Shown here: positions 15,773 through 24,307 of the stretch, in pieces
Layout of the letters: every line of letters begins with the position of its first letter
How positions within the stretch are numbered: the stretch's first letter is position 1
IMG/VR virus record: IMGVR_UViG_3300020202_000090
Span: 1-53,195 of that record
Source of the DNA: a virus
Strand: one strand, 5' to 3'
Length of the DNA: 53,195 nucleotides
The notes under the pieces: generated by a model
What the model was told of the DNA's origin: nothing
Databases searched by the model: none
The model's input: only the letters and a program-made list of their open reading frames with translations
Position numbers and translations under genes: made by a program

Positions 15773-17094
15773 AAATTTTATTTTGCAATCCTCCAAGTCC
15801 TGACGGCTACATCTATATCAGGGATATTAATAGATCAGGAAGACGTTCAAAGGAGAGAACCATCTGGCCCCAAACGTCTCTTGCAATGCTTGCATCTGTA
15901 TTCCCCGAAGATGATGTTCTTATTATTGACTGCATTGCCGAAGGAATTAGCTACAAAAACCTTTTTGAACGTATGGCGGCATTTGGACCTGATTGGGTCG
16001 TCTTCAATCCGGTCAGCACCACGATTACTCATGACATGATAGTAGCACATTATGGTAAATCACTAGGAGCAAAAACAGTATCTGTCAGCCCACACACAAA
16101 GGCGTTGAGGGAGGAATCACTTGAACGATATAAATCACTTGACCATGCAGTTGATTATACAAGGGGAGGAACCGAACCAGAATATAATCTCAGAGAACTT
16201 ATTAAAGGCATTCCAGCAGATAGAACACGATTTGAAGATCTACCACCGGCACGTCAAGACTTATTGCCCATCCAAAAATATAGCTTACCATTTATCGGTC
16301 GTGGCTACACCTTTGTTGTTACGTCCCGAGGATGCCCCTGGAAATGTATCTACTGCCGACAAACCGTAATGAACGAATCGAAAGTTCGCTATCGTCCCGT
16401 CGAAACCGTCATCGAAGAAATCAGCCGTTATAAATTAACCAATATAGCCTTTCATGCTGACACAGCAACCATGAACAAAAAGTGGATCTACGACTTTTGT
16501 GATCAGGTTGAAAAACTTCCATTCAAAGTAAGAATTGTAACAAATTCACGTGTAGATACGGTTGATTTAGATATGCTTAAACGAATGAAACAGGTTGGAT
16601 TTTGGATGATCTGCTTTGGTACAGAGTCTGGAAATAATAAGGTTTTAGAAATGAACAAAAAGGAGGCAACTGTTGAACAAGCGCGAGAAGCTAATAAAGC
16701 TGCTAAAAGAGCAGGCCTTAGAGTATGGAATTATTTCATGCTTGGACTGCATGGCGATACAAAGTCTAGTATGGAAGATACTATTAAACTTTCACTCGAA
16801 CTCCCATCAGACATTGTCAACTTCGCTATCTCTGCCCCTTACCCAGGGACTGAGTGGGGGAAAATTGCAGAAGAAAAAGGATGGATGGTTGATAAACGTT
16901 GGGAAGCGTACGATCAGAATTACTCTGCTCAAGTAAGTCAGCCGGATTGTCCGGTTGATCTTGTTAAGAAGATGCAAAAGAAAGCTTATTTTAAATGGTA
17001 TACATCCTGGCGCGGAGCCAAATTTTTTCTTAATTCTTTTCGGCCTGAATATATGGACTATTTCATTAAAACCATAGGAGACCATTTGAGATGA
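15769..17094 (+). CDS. radical SAM enzyme with degenerate B12-binding domain
   Basis: 441 aa. The N-terminal Rossmann-like domain reads ILFCNPPSPDG ... IIDCIAEG, where the cobalamin-ligand histidine position of DxHxxG is Ile, suggesting base-off His is missing. The cluster motif is C189-x3-C193-x2-C196 (SRGCPWKCIYCRQ). GTESGNNKVLEMNKKE and LGLHGDT are typical radical SAM core segments. Likely tailoring of the same product as its paralogue at 13768. Confidence 0.75.
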   Translation: MKILFCNPPSPDGYIYIRDINRSGRRSKERTIWPQTSLAMLASVFPEDDVLIIDCIAEGISYKNLFERMAAFGPDWVVFNPVSTTITHDMIVAHYGKSLGAKTVSVSPHTKALREESLERYKSLDHAVDYTRGGTEPEYNLRELIKGIPADRTRFEDLPPARQDLLPIQKYSLPFIGRGYTFVVTSRGCPWKCIYCRQTVMNESKVRYRPVETVIEEISRYKLTNIAFHADTATMNKKWIYDFCDQVEKLPFKVRIVTNSRVDTVDLDMLKRMKQVGFWMICFGTESGNNKVLEMNKKEATVEQAREANKAAKRAGLRVWNYFMLGLHGDTKSSMEDTIKLSLELPSDIVNFAISAPYPGTEWGKIAEEKGWMVDKRWEAYDQNYSAQVSQPDCPVDLVKKMQKKAYFKWYTSWRGAKFFLNSFRPEYMDYFIKTIGDHLR

Positions 17095-17222
17095 CATGGA
17101 AAGATTTTAAGGATAAGTGCGAAATGCAAGGCATTAAAGATGATGATAATATTTGGTACATAGACATTTCTGATAAATTTTTTGAATGTCAGTTAAGAGA
17201 TGGGGATTGGGTTATATGTTAA
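17091..17222 (+). CDS. small acidic protein, 43 aa
   Basis: ATGA overlap with the preceding gene. The product (MTWKDFKDKCEMQGIKDDD then IWYIDISDKFFECQLRDGDW) resembles a small beta-rich binding domain. Function unknown; it is close enough to radical SAM genes that a peptide substrate cannot be excluded. Confidence 0.5.
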   Translation: MTWKDFKDKCEMQGIKDDDNIWYIDISDKFFECQLRDGDWVIC

Positions 17223-17407
17223 ACGAGCATTTAATCAGAGAAATTGATAGGTTAGAGGAAATCGGATTTGAAGCTTTAGAAAAAGAAGCTAAAAAAGTCA
17301 GATTGTATATTGAAAGATGTTCTAAAGATCCTGCGATTTATGGGGATATGAAATATCGAAAAGAATACTTAGCTGAAATAAAAAACAGACTCAAAAAATA
17401 CGAATGA
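17216..17407 (+). CDS. small helical protein, 63 aa
   Basis: ATG 17216 overlaps the upstream stop by 7 nt; an extension to 17186 lacks a good ribosome site. Two amphipathic charged helices (EIDRLEEIGFEALEKEAKK; YRKEYLAEIKNRLKK). It lies directly before a SPASM-type radical SAM gene with ATGA coupling; a leader-peptide role is possible but it lacks an obvious core region. Confidence 0.5.
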   Translation: MLNEHLIREIDRLEEIGFEALEKEAKKVRLYIERCSKDPAIYGDMKYRKEYLAEIKNRLKKYE

Positions 17408-18291
17408 AGGTAACTTTATATGCCCAGAAACTCAAAAATCTCCACCCGTGGTTATACAAACTCGGCGCCCAAGCCTGGATCGATTATAAATTCCCAAGAC
17501 ATCTATTCATTGAAACCACAGCGGCCTGCAATCTCCGATGTGATTACTGTCCTAGGACCAGGATCAACAACCACATGGACTTCGATGTCTTCCGAGCCAT
17601 TATTGATGAATCCTCCAGATATGGTGCGAGGTCGTTTAGTCTCCACCTCTTCGGAGAGCCGTTCCTCTACCCAAAAATATTTGAAGCAATTCATTACATT
17701 AAAGAAAAAAACAGAAAACACACTATTCTCCTTACAACAAACGGTACGCTTGTTGAACGATATCTTGATCGAATTATCGACTCCGGTATTGATAAGCTCA
17801 TCTGGAGCTGGAGGCCAGAAACAAAGTTCTCCAAAGAAACGAAAGAAAGATTAACGAAATGGGGAAGACTTACCGTAAGGATGATAAAAGGCGTCACGCC
17901 CCAAAACGCGTTCGAAGAGTGGGGAAACCATCCAGGTCTAGAGATCCGAGAACTCCACAACTACGGAGGAGACATATCACTGGAAAAATTTGGTGTAAGT
18001 TCCACGGCTGGCAAGAGGTGGCCTTGTTATCACCTTTGGTATGCCCCGGCTGTGAGCTGGAACGGAGACCTCCTCATATGCTGCTCCGACCCGCACAAGA
18101 AGGAAGTCCTAGGAAATATCCGGGACATGACCATATCCGACGCATGGCAGAAACTGAGCAAGATTAGAGAGAGTCATTTAAAAGGCAGGTTCGAAGGAAT
18201 CTGTAAAGGATGTGACGTTTGGAAATCGTATCCGCCGCACCACTTTTCTTGGCAGTATACAACTTCATCTTCTTCCGAAAATTCTATTTAA
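17404..18291 (+). CDS. radical SAM protein with SPASM-like C-terminus
   Basis: 295 aa. Radical SAM motif C42-x3-C46-x2-C49 (ACNLRCDYCP), then LHLFGEPFLYPKI and LLTTNGTL. The C-terminal part has LLICCSDPHKK and ICKGCDVW, matching the extra cluster ligands of SPASM/twitch enzymes that modify peptides or oxidise alcohols, including sugar dehydrogenation. It overlaps the next gene by 73 nt. Confidence 0.75.
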   Translation: MKVTLYAQKLKNLHPWLYKLGAQAWIDYKFPRHLFIETTAACNLRCDYCPRTRINNHMDFDVFRAIIDESSRYGARSFSLHLFGEPFLYPKIFEAIHYIKEKNRKHTILLTTNGTLVERYLDRIIDSGIDKLIWSWRPETKFSKETKERLTKWGRLTVRMIKGVTPQNAFEEWGNHPGLEIRELHNYGGDISLEKFGVSSTAGKRWPCYHLWYAPAVSWNGDLLICCSDPHKKEVLGNIRDMTISDAWQKLSKIRESHLKGRFEGICKGCDVWKSYPPHHFSWQYTTSSSSENSI

Positions 18292-19454
18292 ATCCGTTTC
18301 TTAATTCGACGGGTGAGATGCAAAGCACGTTCTTACCTCAGATCTTATGGCAGGGACGAAAGTGGAGGAAATTTCAAGCCCCTCTAAAAGATTCGATATA
18401 TTACTATGAACCAGGGGCATTGCCTTTTCTAGCAACATTTTACCCACCTCAGATTCTTGTAGCAGTTTTAACAACTCTAATGTGTGTTGACGTTGCATTT
18501 GTTTTCTTGCAAATAACTCTTTTTTACCATTACTTTCTAAGCTCTCTTCTTTCATATCTTTTAATCCTCCAGTGGGCTGATCCTATTGTAGCACTTTTCG
18601 GCTCTATTTCATTAACCTATATGGCCTCTAGTATTCGGATTCAACACCCTTGTGCGGTTTACACCGTTTGCTGGATTCCTGGAATCTTTATAGGAGGGTG
18701 GATTGGGGCTGTAAGTTTAGGAATGGCTATCTTAGGAGGGTACTGGCCCATCCTGATTAACTTCCTTCCTATTATAGTAGGAGCTTATATCTTGTGGGGA
18801 TACCCCATTTGGCCCCTATTAATAGGAAGCGCACTTGCACTACCACAGATCATTTTGACCTTAAATTACTACCCTAGGTCAATCAGGACCTGGAAGAACA
18901 CCAGCAAAGCCGGAAAGGTCCCGGCATGGAAGTTTTTGGATGTTTTTTTAGGAGATAGAACCCACTGTAAAATTAACGATGTGTTCAGTTGGGAGATGTC
19001 TTGTTATTCGGGACTTGCTTTATTTCTAGCATTCTTTGGTTCCTCCACGGCTGCACTTGTGATGTTTATTTCCGCAATCCTTTCCATGACTTATTCTGTT
19101 TTTAGATTACCTTGCAGGATGCTTCATTTATTTTCATTTTGTTTGGTGTGGTGCGCTACTAGCGGACTTCAGAACCTAGACAATTCCTATACGATATTAA
19201 TTGTCTTAATTCAAGCCTTCCTCCTTCTTCGTAATGCGGATATTTACCCGTGGTATCCATTCGCAGAACCCATCCGTAAACCATCTTACTATTTTGAAAA
19301 GGAGTCCTATGATCTATCCAAGTTTCCCTACTTCACAGGATACTTCCACGAACGAGCAACTAAAGGATACACCGGTGGATTTTGTCTTAAAGAAACCGCG
19401 CTTCGTCACGGAATCACGAACCCGAACGGTGAAGGACTCCATGAAAGAAATTAG
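18219..19454 (+). CDS. polytopic membrane protein, GT-C/YfhO-like
   Basis: 411 aa, start TTG 18219 inside the previous gene. At least eight hydrophobic helices; the first loop STGEMQSTFLPQILWQG and YYEPGALPFLATFYPPQIL resemble YfhO-type GT-C proteins, which move sugars from lipid carriers outside the membrane. It lacks a long C-terminal periplasmic domain; the soluble tail (FEKESYDLSKFPYFTGYF) is overprinted by the next gene. It is likely a transferase acting after the GT2 enzymes; weak recognition. Confidence 0.5.
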   Translation: MEIVSAAPLFLAVYNFIFFRKFYLNPFLNSTGEMQSTFLPQILWQGRKWRKFQAPLKDSIYYYEPGALPFLATFYPPQILVAVLTTLMCVDVAFVFLQITLFYHYFLSSLLSYLLILQWADPIVALFGSISLTYMASSIRIQHPCAVYTVCWIPGIFIGGWIGAVSLGMAILGGYWPILINFLPIIVGAYILWGYPIWPLLIGSALALPQIILTLNYYPRSIRTWKNTSKAGKVPAWKFLDVFLGDRTHCKINDVFSWEMSCYSGLALFLAFFGSSTAALVMFISAILSMTYSVFRLPCRMLHLFSFCLVWCATSGLQNLDNSYTILIVLIQAFLLLRNADIYPWYPFAEPIRKPSYYFEKESYDLSKFPYFTGYFHERATKGYTGGFCLKETALRHGITNPNGEGLHERN

Positions 19455-19701
19455 TCAAATCGTTGCGATTAATTGTTTAGGAATGGCGATCTTAGTTGAC
19501 GCTTTTAAGTCTGCTTCTTCACACTTTGTGGAAAAATCAAAAAGACATTACGGAAACGACGAAGTCAATAAAGAGTCTTTTCTTTTTATTAGAGGTACTG
19601 CTTTGGAGTACGTATTAAAAACGTACAACATCGCGTACGACGCTGACGAGTTACGAAAAGCATTTTTTAACTTCATAGACCATAAGGAATTTATTGAATG
19701 A
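19309..19701 (+). CDS. hypothetical protein, 130 aa (or 86 aa)
   Basis: ATG 19309 has AAAGGAG at good spacing and gives 130 aa, overlapping the previous gene by 146 nt. A second ATG at 19441 with AAGGA gives 86 aa. The C-terminal part is helical (INCLGMAILVDAFKSASSHFVEKSKRH); the N-terminal 44 residues are Thr/Ser/Pro-rich. No family recognised. Coupled to the next gene by ATGA. Confidence 0.5.
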   Translation: MIYPSFPTSQDTSTNEQLKDTPVDFVLKKPRFVTESRTRTVKDSMKEISQIVAINCLGMAILVDAFKSASSHFVEKSKRHYGNDEVNKESFLFIRGTALEYVLKTYNIAYDADELRKAFFNFIDHKEFIE

Positions 19702-20687
19702 TATCTTTGATTTTTTGTCATCACAAAGGAAGGTTAATTGATCGGGCAATTGAAACAGCTTTAAAGTCTCGGAAGATTGAATTTGAAATCATTGTAGCGA
19801 CTTCTGACCCGACATTTTCTTACAACCATCCTGTTGTAAAAGTAGTTCAAATAGAAGGTGGTCCAGCTAAGAAAAGAAACTTAGCACTCCGGTATTCAAT
19901 AGGGGAATACATTGCTTTCTATGATGACGATGTGGAATTAGATATGGATTCCTTAGTTGAAATGTATCACGTTTTAATAAGACCTGAAGTGGGAATGGTT
20001 TTCGGGAAATTACTAAACATGGAGCATCGTGACAGATTTGATGAGGCTGGTGGTTTTTTAACTTGGACAGGATTCATTTGGTCGAGGGCTGAGAACAACC
20101 TAAAAGATGTTGGACAGTATGAAAACATCGAACCTGTTTTTTCTGGAAAATCAGCGGCTTGTATGATTAAAAGAAAAGTTCTTACCTCTGTAGGAGCATT
20201 TGATACCACATTTGGTATATTGGGGGAAGAGACTGATTTAGCTTGGCGAGTATGGTTATCCGGTTATCAGGTTCTATTTGTTCCTCGGTCTGTTACGTGG
20301 CACGCCTTTAATACTAAATTTAAACCCATCGATTTTTACACCCACGAACGAGTCTATTACAACGGTTGTAGAAATTACATCACGATGCTTGCGAGTAATT
20401 TAGAAACCAAGAATTTATGGAAAATTTTACCGATTCATATTATTTGCTGGATTGTTGCTGGAACCGGAATGTTTTTTAAAGGCAAGTTTCGAGCGGCGTT
20501 CTTCATATTTCGCGGATTACTATCTATACCGCATAATATTAGCTGGATCAAGATTAAGCGGGAGAAGGTTGCAAGTATCCGTAAATTAACGGATAAAGAG
20601 CTATTTAAAACAATCTATCGAAAAGTGAATCTTGGTTATTACTTAAACCGTCTTTTTCGATATTGGCAAATTGGATTGCATGGATAA
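19698..20687 (+). CDS. GT2 glycosyltransferase, rhamnosyltransferase-like
   Basis: 329 aa. Motifs include the N-terminal ISLIFCHHKGRLIDRAIETAL, YIAFYDDDVELD (DxD) and GILGEETDLAWRVWLSGYQVLFVP (catalytic ED). A C-terminal amphipathic/hydrophobic region (about residues 240-275) may attach it to the membrane. Probably extends a glycan on a lipid carrier. Coupled upstream by ATGA and downstream by an 8-nt overlap. Confidence 0.7.
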   Translation: MISLIFCHHKGRLIDRAIETALKSRKIEFEIIVATSDPTFSYNHPVVKVVQIEGGPAKKRNLALRYSIGEYIAFYDDDVELDMDSLVEMYHVLIRPEVGMVFGKLLNMEHRDRFDEAGGFLTWTGFIWSRAENNLKDVGQYENIEPVFSGKSAACMIKRKVLTSVGAFDTTFGILGEETDLAWRVWLSGYQVLFVPRSVTWHAFNTKFKPIDFYTHERVYYNGCRNYITMLASNLETKNLWKILPIHIICWIVAGTGMFFKGKFRAAFFIFRGLLSIPHNISWIKIKREKVASIRKLTDKELFKTIYRKVNLGYYLNRLFRYWQIGLHG

Positions 20688-21396
20688 TTACTGGCCTACG
20701 CTGTACGAAGACAAGTACGCAGTTAGAAGAATAAAACAATCCGTAGATCTTTTACATGCCTTGCCGATGGAAAGCGTTTTGGACATTGGTTGTAACAAAA
20801 AAGAGGCACTTAAATATCTACCCTCCAATATCTCCTATACTGGCATAGACGGCATCTACGGACACCAAATTGACGGTTTATTTGATTTAGGACGAACGTT
20901 CGATAACATTCTATGCCTTGAGACCTTGGAGCACTTAAAATGGCCCCAACAGACTTTAAAGTCAATTTATGACCATTTACGGCCTGGAGGTACAGTTGTC
21001 ATAAGCCTTCCGAACGAAACAACCCTGTTTCATAGAATAAGAGCCCTCTTTGGAGTGGTGGACGCGGAATGCTTCCAAGAATGCTCTAAACATCTCCATC
21101 TCCCAAGCCTTTCTCAAAGTCGACTGTTCCTATCCAGTTTGTTCAAGATTGAGAAAGAGAAGTATTACATTAACCCGAGCGCAACAGGATCTCGCCAAGC
21201 GTGGCTCGGAGACCTACTCAAACTAATCCCAGATAACTTTTGGCAGCTTTTGGCCAACTTAATGCCAAGTCTCTTTGCAAGAGGCTGGATATTTAGGTGC
21301 AAAAAAAATGAAGCAACCAAGGATTCTGCTTTTGGACATCGAGACCAGTCCGCTAACTTGTTACACATGGGGATTATACGATCAAAATGTGGTTAA
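20680..21396 (+). CDS. SAM methyltransferase, type 11/23-like
   Basis: ATG at 20680 (MDNYWPTLYED). VLDIGCNKKEALKYL (motif I, with Asn-Lys-Lys instead of GxG), ISYTGIDGIYG, ILCLETLEHL and LRPGGTVVISLPNE are in place. A C-terminal extension carries LGDLLKLIPDNFWQL. Likely methylates a sugar or lipid; overlaps the next gene by 89 nt. Confidence 0.65.
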   Translation: MDNYWPTLYEDKYAVRRIKQSVDLLHALPMESVLDIGCNKKEALKYLPSNISYTGIDGIYGHQIDGLFDLGRTFDNILCLETLEHLKWPQQTLKSIYDHLRPGGTVVISLPNETTLFHRIRALFGVVDAECFQECSKHLHLPSLSQSRLFLSSLFKIEKEKYYINPSATGSRQAWLGDLLKLIPDNFWQLLANLMPSLFARGWIFRCKKNEATKDSAFGHRDQSANLLHMGIIRSKCG

Positions 21397-22033
21397 AAAG
21401 ATAAAGACTTTCAGCATTCTTTCTGTTGCCTACCAATGGTTCGGGCAAAAAACAAAAGTATTAGCTTGTGATAATCAATCAGAAAAGTCTCTTCTTTCTA
21501 AACTCCACAAACTTTTAGACCAAGCAGACGTGGTCATTGCTCATAACGGAGATTCTTTTGATATAAAAAAAATAAACGCAAGGTTTATAGTTCACAAATA
21601 TAACCCACCAAGTCCCTATAAAACGATTGATACCAAGAAAGAAGCAAAGAAGGTTGCGGCGTTTGACTCTAATAGTCTGAATAATTTAGGTATTGATATG
21701 GACGAAGGCGAAAAGATCAAACACCGTGGATTTGATATGTGGGAAGGGTGTATGTCTGGGAATAAGCGAGATTGGGATGACATGAAGCGATACAATAAAA
21801 AGGACGTTGATTTATTAGCCAGAATTTATCTAAGACTAAGAGCCTGGATGAAAAACCATCCTAATGTTACTTTGTACAGTAAATCAAATCCAGAATCTTG
21901 CCCTAAATGCACTTCAGATAAAGTCCAAAGAAGGGGTTTTGACGTAAAGAAATCAAAGAAGTACCAGAGATTCCAGTGTCAGGATTGTGGTGGTTGGTTT
22001 AGTGGTATGCCGTTACTTTCCAGAAAAGTCTGA
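21308..22033 (+). CDS. DnaQ-like 3'-5' exonuclease with zinc ribbon
   Basis: ATG 21308 (MKQPRILLLDIETSP). Exo I DIET, Exo II VVIAHNGDSFDIKKINARF, and Exo III YNKKDVDLLARIYLRL (Y-x3-D) give the DEDDy catalytic set; the family resembles RNase H-like YprB-type nucleases. The C-terminus adds CPKC ... CQDC, a zinc ribbon. It is the last + strand cargo gene and is the only nucleic-acid enzyme in the operon; may be a phage replication or anti-host gene. Confidence 0.65.
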   Translation: MKQPRILLLDIETSPLTCYTWGLYDQNVVKKIKTFSILSVAYQWFGQKTKVLACDNQSEKSLLSKLHKLLDQADVVIAHNGDSFDIKKINARFIVHKYNPPSPYKTIDTKKEAKKVAAFDSNSLNNLGIDMDEGEKIKHRGFDMWEGCMSGNKRDWDDMKRYNKKDVDLLARIYLRLRAWMKNHPNVTLYSKSNPESCPKCTSDKVQRRGFDVKKSKKYQRFQCQDCGGWFSGMPLLSRKV

Positions 22034-23464
22034 AAGATGACCTAACATATACTTTGCGCCTTTTAGTAAATACTTCCAGTCATCTTTGGTACGTGCAGAA
22101 TATAGCTTTCTTGCTATAAATTGTGGCGTAATGCAAGATTTATAAATTCCTCGCGTCATACCTAAAATCTCTTCGTCTGACATTGGAGACTTCATGACTG
22201 GTTTTCGCATATCCCAATGATCCCAGTCACCAGGTTTATATTTTAACCAGTCGTTTTCTAAGCACTGACTGTAAAGAGCGGTCCCTGGATAGGGGACACA
22301 GATCGTGGCTTGAAGCGTTTTTATCCAACCTTTTTTAAATAAACTTTTGCAGAGATTGATTGTTTCTTGCGCTTCACTTTTAGTTTCCCACGGATATCCA
22401 ACCATGGTTGTGACATGCGGATCAAGGCCATACTTGCTAGCGAGTTGGCAGCTATTCTCAATATCTCCACGAGTGTATCGTTTATTAATTCTTTTGTTTG
22501 TAGCGTCATTAGCAGACTCAAATCCAAATAATATGAACCGAAACCCCGCAGAAGCCATACCTTTCCAATCTTCTTCTTTAAGGACCCCAGGTTGCATATT
22601 ACATCCCATCGTGATCCGAGCTTTTCCATGCTTTAATCCTTTATTGAATTTTCTTAATTCTTCACAGAAACTATATAACCAGTTCCCAATAGGGAATGTG
22701 CCAGTGTCGTCAAAAACTTCTCTAATTCCAAGAGAGGCACAGGCTTCGACCTCCGCCATTGCTTTACTAACTGAAGTAACTCGCCAATTTTTGAATGTGT
22801 TGGTCCAGGAGCAGAAAGTACAACCGCCCTGGTGTCTCCACCAACAGTCACGGCCAAACATAGTGTGCGTGCCCGGAAGATACTTATAGTTACCTGAGCC
22901 TTTGTCGTAGGCATAAAGTCTCCATTTCGCTATTTCTCGGTTGATGATTTGGACGTTTTCAAGTCCGTGATTTGTTCCGTAATCCAAGACTGTCCGGTTG
23001 TGGGTTTGATTTTTGGATTCGATTTCGGAAACAAGACGTGCCAAGGAAAAATCATAGTCGCCTCCTTTTAATACATAATCAGCATCACTATTAGCTATCG
23101 TTTCTTCCGGTAAAGCTGTTACGTGGTCACCGCAAATAACTACCTTACAATATGGGATTAGTTTTTTAATTTTATCCGTTATATTCCAGGTTCTCTTGAT
23201 GCTTGGAGTCTTGGATTCCATTAGAATTAACTCGGGCTCGAAAAATTCTAGCTCTTTTAGGAACCTTTCTTCATCCATTCCTTGCGCTGGCCCATCAACC
23301 CATTCAACTGCATGCCCTCCGTTTTTGAGCATGGTGGCCGCAGAGGCCAGCACCACAGGAAAAATATAAGCTCCGTGTTCAAAGTATTGTGCCTGTCTAT
23401 TTTGACTTGTTTGCGGATTTCCAGGGGCATCATCAAATGACGGATGCGCAATTATGATTTTCAT
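22013..23464 (-). CDS. radical SAM enzyme with B12-like domain and atypical cluster motif
   Basis: 483 aa, GGAG precedes the ATG. N-terminal Rossmann-type domain (IIIAHPSFDDAPGNP, VVICGDHVTALPEE); DxHxxG is replaced by DGPAQG, so base-off His is missing. The cysteines are C207-x7-C215-x2-C218 (RDCWWRHQGGCTFCSW), a longer first spacing than the usual C-x3-C-x2-C. FGFESANDATNKRINKRY and ATICVPYPGTALY are core radical SAM segments. It converges on the cargo operon with a 21-nt 3' overlap. Confidence 0.75.
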   Translation of the reverse strand: MKIIIAHPSFDDAPGNPQTSQNRQAQYFEHGAYIFPVVLASAATMLKNGGHAVEWVDGPAQGMDEERFLKELEFFEPELILMESKTPSIKRTWNITDKIKKLIPYCKVVICGDHVTALPEETIANSDADYVLKGGDYDFSLARLVSEIESKNQTHNRTVLDYGTNHGLENVQIINREIAKWRLYAYDKGSGNYKYLPGTHTMFGRDCWWRHQGGCTFCSWTNTFKNWRVTSVSKAMAEVEACASLGIREVFDDTGTFPIGNWLYSFCEELRKFNKGLKHGKARITMGCNMQPGVLKEEDWKGMASAGFRFILFGFESANDATNKRINKRYTRGDIENSCQLASKYGLDPHVTTMVGYPWETKSEAQETINLCKSLFKKGWIKTLQATICVPYPGTALYSQCLENDWLKYKPGDWDHWDMRKPVMKSPMSDEEILGMTRGIYKSCITPQFIARKLYSARTKDDWKYLLKGAKYMLGHLSDFSGK

Positions 23465-23481
23465 TTATTCTCCAATTTAAA

Positions 23482-23560
23482 GCCCACCCCACTTGAATTG
23501 CTCGACATTTAGTACTCATCCTACACTCGAGCTAAAGAACAGTTTTAAGTGCGGGTGGGC
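23482..23560. repeat. 13-bp inverted repeat GCCCACCC-CACTT / AAGTG-GGGTGGGC
   Basis: Arms at 23482-23494 and 23547-23560 pair over 13 bp with one bulged base, spanning 52 nt between the 23545 gene's 3' end and the radical SAM gene on the - strand. No T-run follows the right arm on either strand. It could be an RNA stem that insulates or terminates, or a protein site. Confidence 0.4.
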
Positions 23561-23730
23561 GTGATTAGATGACTTCTACATTCAATGGTTTTTCCAAACC
23601 AAAGATTCCACCACTTCATTGTTGGACAATACAATTCAGTTGCTATGATCTTTTCGCCAGTTTCTTCATCGTATCCGTATATAAATTCGTAACTGACTAA
23701 TTTAGTTCCACATCCTGAACAGAATTTCAT
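23545..23730 (-). CDS. zinc-ribbon protein, 61 aa
   Basis: MKFCSGCGTKLVSYEFIYG starts a zinc ribbon (CSGC); the distal ligands may be the Cys in ELYCPTMKWW and ECRSH. It is the most downstream of the leftward early genes and overlaps the stem arm of the inverted repeat at its 3' end. Confidence 0.5.
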   Translation of the reverse strand: MKFCSGCGTKLVSYEFIYGYDEETGEKIIATELYCPTMKWWNLWFGKTIECRSHLITPTRT

Positions 23731-23732
23731 GC

Positions 23733-23846
23733 TCAGGCCCCTTCCTTGGGTTGCTCACATTCGTGACTTAAAAAGTTTTCCAGAGTTACAAGCCAACGTT
23801 TACAAAGGTTACAGTATGCTTGAATATAATCATCATCGAGACTCAT
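23733..23846 (-). CDS. zinc-finger-like microprotein, 37 aa
   Basis: ATG overlaps the stop of the upstream gene and has GGAGGTGA. The product has C-x2-C and H-x-C (YCNLCKRWLVTLENFLSHEC), a compact single-finger pattern. It is a typical early phage protein of unknown role. Confidence 0.5.
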   Translation of the reverse strand: MSLDDDYIQAYCNLCKRWLVTLENFLSHECEQPKEGA

Positions 23847-24253
23847 TCATTCACCTCCGAGCCTAGGGCTTCTTTGGCTTCTAGGATGGCACGATAAAAC
23901 TCAGCTGTCGCTTCACCACCCTCATCTGCAACTATTAACTTCTCCAGAGCTTGCCGAAGCCGAGCGTTTTCTGCTTGATGCTTACCGTTATCTTTTTTCT
24001 GTTCAGCGATAACCATATAAAGATCAATTATCGGGTGTTCGTTCTTATAAAAGTAATTCTCATTCTTCAGCTCCGCGATCTGCTTCTCAAGCTCCTTACA
24101 CCTACAATCCCCACCATTCTCATGACAGCGGAGCATCCATTTGTCCATTTCGGCTATCTTATTCAGCAGAAACCGAATGTCAGCTCGGCTGTTTTCTGTG
24201 GAATACCATTCTTCCTCTGACCGTTTCTTAATCTCCTCAAGCCTCTCACTCAT
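23843..24253 (-). CDS. coiled-coil early protein, 136 aa
   Basis: Mostly charged heptads (LEEIKKRSEEEWYSTENSRAD; CKELEKQIAELKNENYFYKN). GGDCRCKE supplies a cysteine pair. The N-terminal segment with EEWYSTEN-type pattern recurs in many small phage proteins of unknown role. Confidence 0.5.
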   Translation of the reverse strand: MSERLEEIKKRSEEEWYSTENSRADIRFLLNKIAEMDKWMLRCHENGGDCRCKELEKQIAELKNENYFYKNEHPIIDLYMVIAEQKKDNGKHQAENARLRQALEKLIVADEGGEATAEFYRAILEAKEALGSEVNE

Positions 24254-24307
24254 CGTTTCCTTCTCCTTTACATATAGATTGCATGTGTAAAATAAGACAT
24301 GGTTTGT

